From JTS-RE37 sp041743425 (GTDB lineage Bacteria > Bacteroidota > Bacteroidia > Flavobacteriales > Flavobacteriaceae), in assembly GCA_041743425.1 (NCBI GenBank), contig JBGTMS010000139.1, positions 1 through 15,385 of the forward strand: 15,385 nt of DNA. The letters are read 5' to 3'. The stretch's first letter is position 1. Every line of letters begins with the position of its first letter. The position numbers were made by a program, and so were the translations under genes. A model generated the notes under the pieces. That model saw nothing but the letters and a program-made list of their open reading frames with translations, made no database searches and had not been told where the DNA came from. This document shows, in pieces, positions 14,501 to 15,385 of this stretch.

Positions 14501-15385
14501 TGGGCTGGTATCATGCGCTCCCTCAGCAGCACAAATTTTGAACAGGCAAACGTAGAATTTGTACAGTTCTGGGTTATGGACCCTTATATAGACGGAGTGG
14601 CATCAGGACCTGGGGAATTGGTGATCAATCTTGGGAATATCTCTGAGGACATTCTGGAAGATGGAAGGAAACAATATGAAAACGGTCTGCCGGGTGTAAG
14701 CAGCAATGACCTGACAACCAACACGGTATGGGGAAAAGTGCCAGCCACCCAGGCACTGGTCTATGCCTTTGATGCCGTGGAAAGCAACAGATCCCTTCAG
14801 GATCTTGGCTTTGATGGCCTGAATGATAGTTCAGAAGGCACCATCTATGGCGCCGGGGCAGACCCGGCCCTTGATAATTATCAGTACTATCTGAACAGGG
14901 ACGGGGGTATCCTTCAGCGTTATTTTGACTTTAACAACACGGAGGGGAATTCTCCGGTAACCGTATCCAATACAGATCGCGGCTCCACCACCCTTCCGGA
15001 TGTTGAGGACGTTGACCGTGACCTTACCATGAATACGATTAACAGTTACTATGAATATCGTATTGATATCAAACCCAACACCACTATAGATGATCCGTAT
15101 GTTACCGATATTAAAGAAGGCATGACTCAGATATTACCAAACGGATCGCAACTGGACAGAAGGTGGATACAGTATAAGATTCCGCTCAGCGACTTTACGG
15201 ATGCAGTAGGTGGAATTTCTGATTTCAGGTCGATAAGTTTTATGAGAATGTATATGACCGGCTTTACCGACGACCTGGTATTGCGTTTCGCGACCCTGGA
15301 TCTTGTCCGTGGAGACTGGCGGAATTATACCAAAACGCTAGAAACGAATCTTGACGACCCTTCAGATGACGGCACGGTAGTAGAT
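11528..15385 (+). CDS. sprA: Type IX secretion/gliding motility outer-membrane protein SprA, N-terminal half (partial)
   Basis: SprA (Sov in Porphyromonas) is the giant outer-membrane translocon barrel of the type IX secretion system, needed for export of adhesins and enzymes and for gliding. The frame is open for 1286 codons without interruption to the right edge; full family members are around 2400 residues, so about half is present. An in-frame TAA at 11510-11512 and the absence of any in-frame ATG before codon 57 or so leave TTG at 11528 as the likely start. This gives KTGAKSLLKSLKFK, then a hydrophobic core and ALG|Q (cleavage near residue 32): a good signal peptide. Mature features include an Asp/Gln/Thr-rich linker, an Asn-rich stretch near residue 140 (NFYVNNNFFQSVFGG), a strongly SprA-like strand-rich region (about 185-280, with LGKVGERLQVTANYDTEATF) and two related LEEGxDF/LQEGxDY repeats (445-486 and 712-757). 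The gene follows ruvA by 5 nt. Confidence 0.94.
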   Translation, partial: MKTGAKSLLKSLKFKLLFLSIIFLGSVPYALGQDTEPQQTDSTQTDSVQSGFALGRMVMKNPESIVSKYTYDADLDRYIYTESVGEFDIGYPVILTPQQYLALVERENMNSYFKEKIDAYSGRKQGSEEARKNLLPNFYVNNNFFQSVFGGNTIEVIPQGSVAMDLGVIWQKNDNPALSPRNRTNLSFDFDQRISLSMLGKVGERLQVTANYDTEATFDFQNLVKLDYTPTEDDIIQKIEVGNVNMPLNSSLITGAQSLFGVKTQLQFGRTTVTAVFSEQRSQNSTVVAQGGGTLSDFELTALDYDEDRHFFLAQFFRDQYNDALANYPYIRSQVQITRLEVWTTNRSQQTLNVRNVVAIQDLGEALKADTRIGTANGEPGGFFNIVGSVPNLPRNGANDYDPALIGGGGVLNPQIRDIATVDDGFTIATGYQINQGFDYAILENARKLEEGRDFQFNSQLGYISLNQRLSNDEVLGVAFQYTYNGQVFQVGEFANGGLDATTISPGVEAPEINNNTLVLKLLKSNITNVNDPIWDLMMKNIYATGAFQLSQEDFKFNILYTESTPRNYITPVDQGPGTGWPEGLQDRILIDVFNLDRLNVYNDVQPGGDGFFDFVPGTTVNTQGGQIIFTKVEPFGEYLFDLLGGGTYDVSDAQGYNMNQQKYVFRDMYSQTKAASLEDAEKNRFRLKGRYKSEGSNGIPIGAFNVPRGSVRVNAGGRQLQEGIDYTVNYQAGTVQILDPSLEASNTPINISVENNAVFGQQTRRFTGVNLEHQFSKTFVLGGTLLNLNERPLTQKSNFGIEPVNNTIFGLNGNYSTEVPFLTRLVNKLPNIDTDVASNVSVRGEVAFLKPNSPKNADFQGETTTYLDDFEGAQALIDIRSSLGWSLASTPQEFKSNGEEDLQTGYERAKMAWYTIDPIFYTNQRPAGISDNDISTNETRRIFIEEIFPQVDIAQGQTQVQNSLDLAYYPNSKGPYNANPAFNNVPQIEKWAGIMRSLSSTNFEQANVEFVQFWVMDPYIDGVASGPGELVINLGNISEDILEDGRKQYENGLPGVSSNDLTTNTVWGKVPATQALVYAFDAVESNRSLQDLGFDGLNDSSEGTIYGAGADPALDNYQYYLNRDGGILQRYFDFNNTEGNSPVTVSNTDRGSTTLPDVEDVDRDLTMNTINSYYEYRIDIKPNTTIDDPYVTDIKEGMTQILPNGSQLDRRWIQYKIPLSDFTDAVGGISDFRSISFMRMYMTGFTDDLVLRFATLDLVRGDWRNYTKTLETNLDDPSDDGTVVD
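12860..12985 (+). repeat. SprA internal repeat, copy 1
   Basis: Residues 445-486 of the SprA frame read NARKLEEGRDFQFNSQLGYI and onward to YTYNG. The pattern xRxLxEGxDFxxNxxxGxxxL followed by a strand ending in Asn recurs in copy 2 at 13661-13798. The match is at protein level and divergent; it suggests a duplicated beta-rich unit of the extracellular or periplasmic parts of SprA. I recognise it by eye, not from an alignment. Confidence 0.4.
13661..13798 (+). repeat. SprA internal repeat, copy 2
   Basis: Residues 712-757 of SprA, with NAGGRQLQEGIDYTVNYQAG and a following strand ending in VENN, align by eye with copy 1 (LEEGRDF versus LQEGIDY, then a Gly about 7 residues later). In copy 2 the unit is preceded by NVPRGSVRV. 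Confidence 0.4.

Overview
The window reads as chromosomal core genome of a Bacteroidota bacterium, most likely a member of the Flavobacteriaceae. The main evidence is a long sprA reading frame (type IX secretion and gliding motility, a Bacteroidota-only system), Bacteroidota-style -7 promoter boxes (TAnnTTTG) in front of two genes, the lack of obvious Shine-Dalgarno sequences, and RuvA, RuvB, QueG and MaeB proteins of flavobacterial type. I see no insertion sequence, phage gene, tRNA, rRNA or CRISPR array, and no gene-free stretch over 300 bases. The longest gaps are 8320-8491, 433-597 and 10790-10940.

Layout from left to right: the minus-strand start of a gene that runs off the left edge (tentatively an acyl-CoA dehydrogenase/oxidase type protein) diverges from ruvB. 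ruvB and queG form a tight pair (11 nt apart) for Holliday-junction branch migration and for the last step of queuosine synthesis. A perfect 9-bp hairpin overlaps the queG stop codon.

The middle of the window (about 2.69-8.32 kb) is an alpha-glucoside/trehalose module. It holds an SLC45-like MFS sugar transporter (+), a GH15 trehalase/glucoamylase-like hydrolase (-), and, divergent from it, a bifunctional trehalose-6-phosphate synthase/phosphatase (+). Together they could make trehalose from UDP-glucose and glucose-6-phosphate, break down trehalose or another alpha-glucoside, and move a disaccharide across the inner membrane. This points to osmoprotection or carbon storage.

Next comes maeB, a malic enzyme with a C-terminal phosphotransacetylase-like domain, then ruvA, and 5 nt later sprA, which is open to the right edge (1286 codons, roughly the first half of the protein). 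sprA has no in-frame ATG before its signal peptide and appears to start at TTG. Nearly everything is familiar at family level. I do not see a convincing undescribed system; the items worth a second look are start-codon and promoter architecture, small hairpins and palindromes, the gene arrangement, and an internal repeat in SprA.
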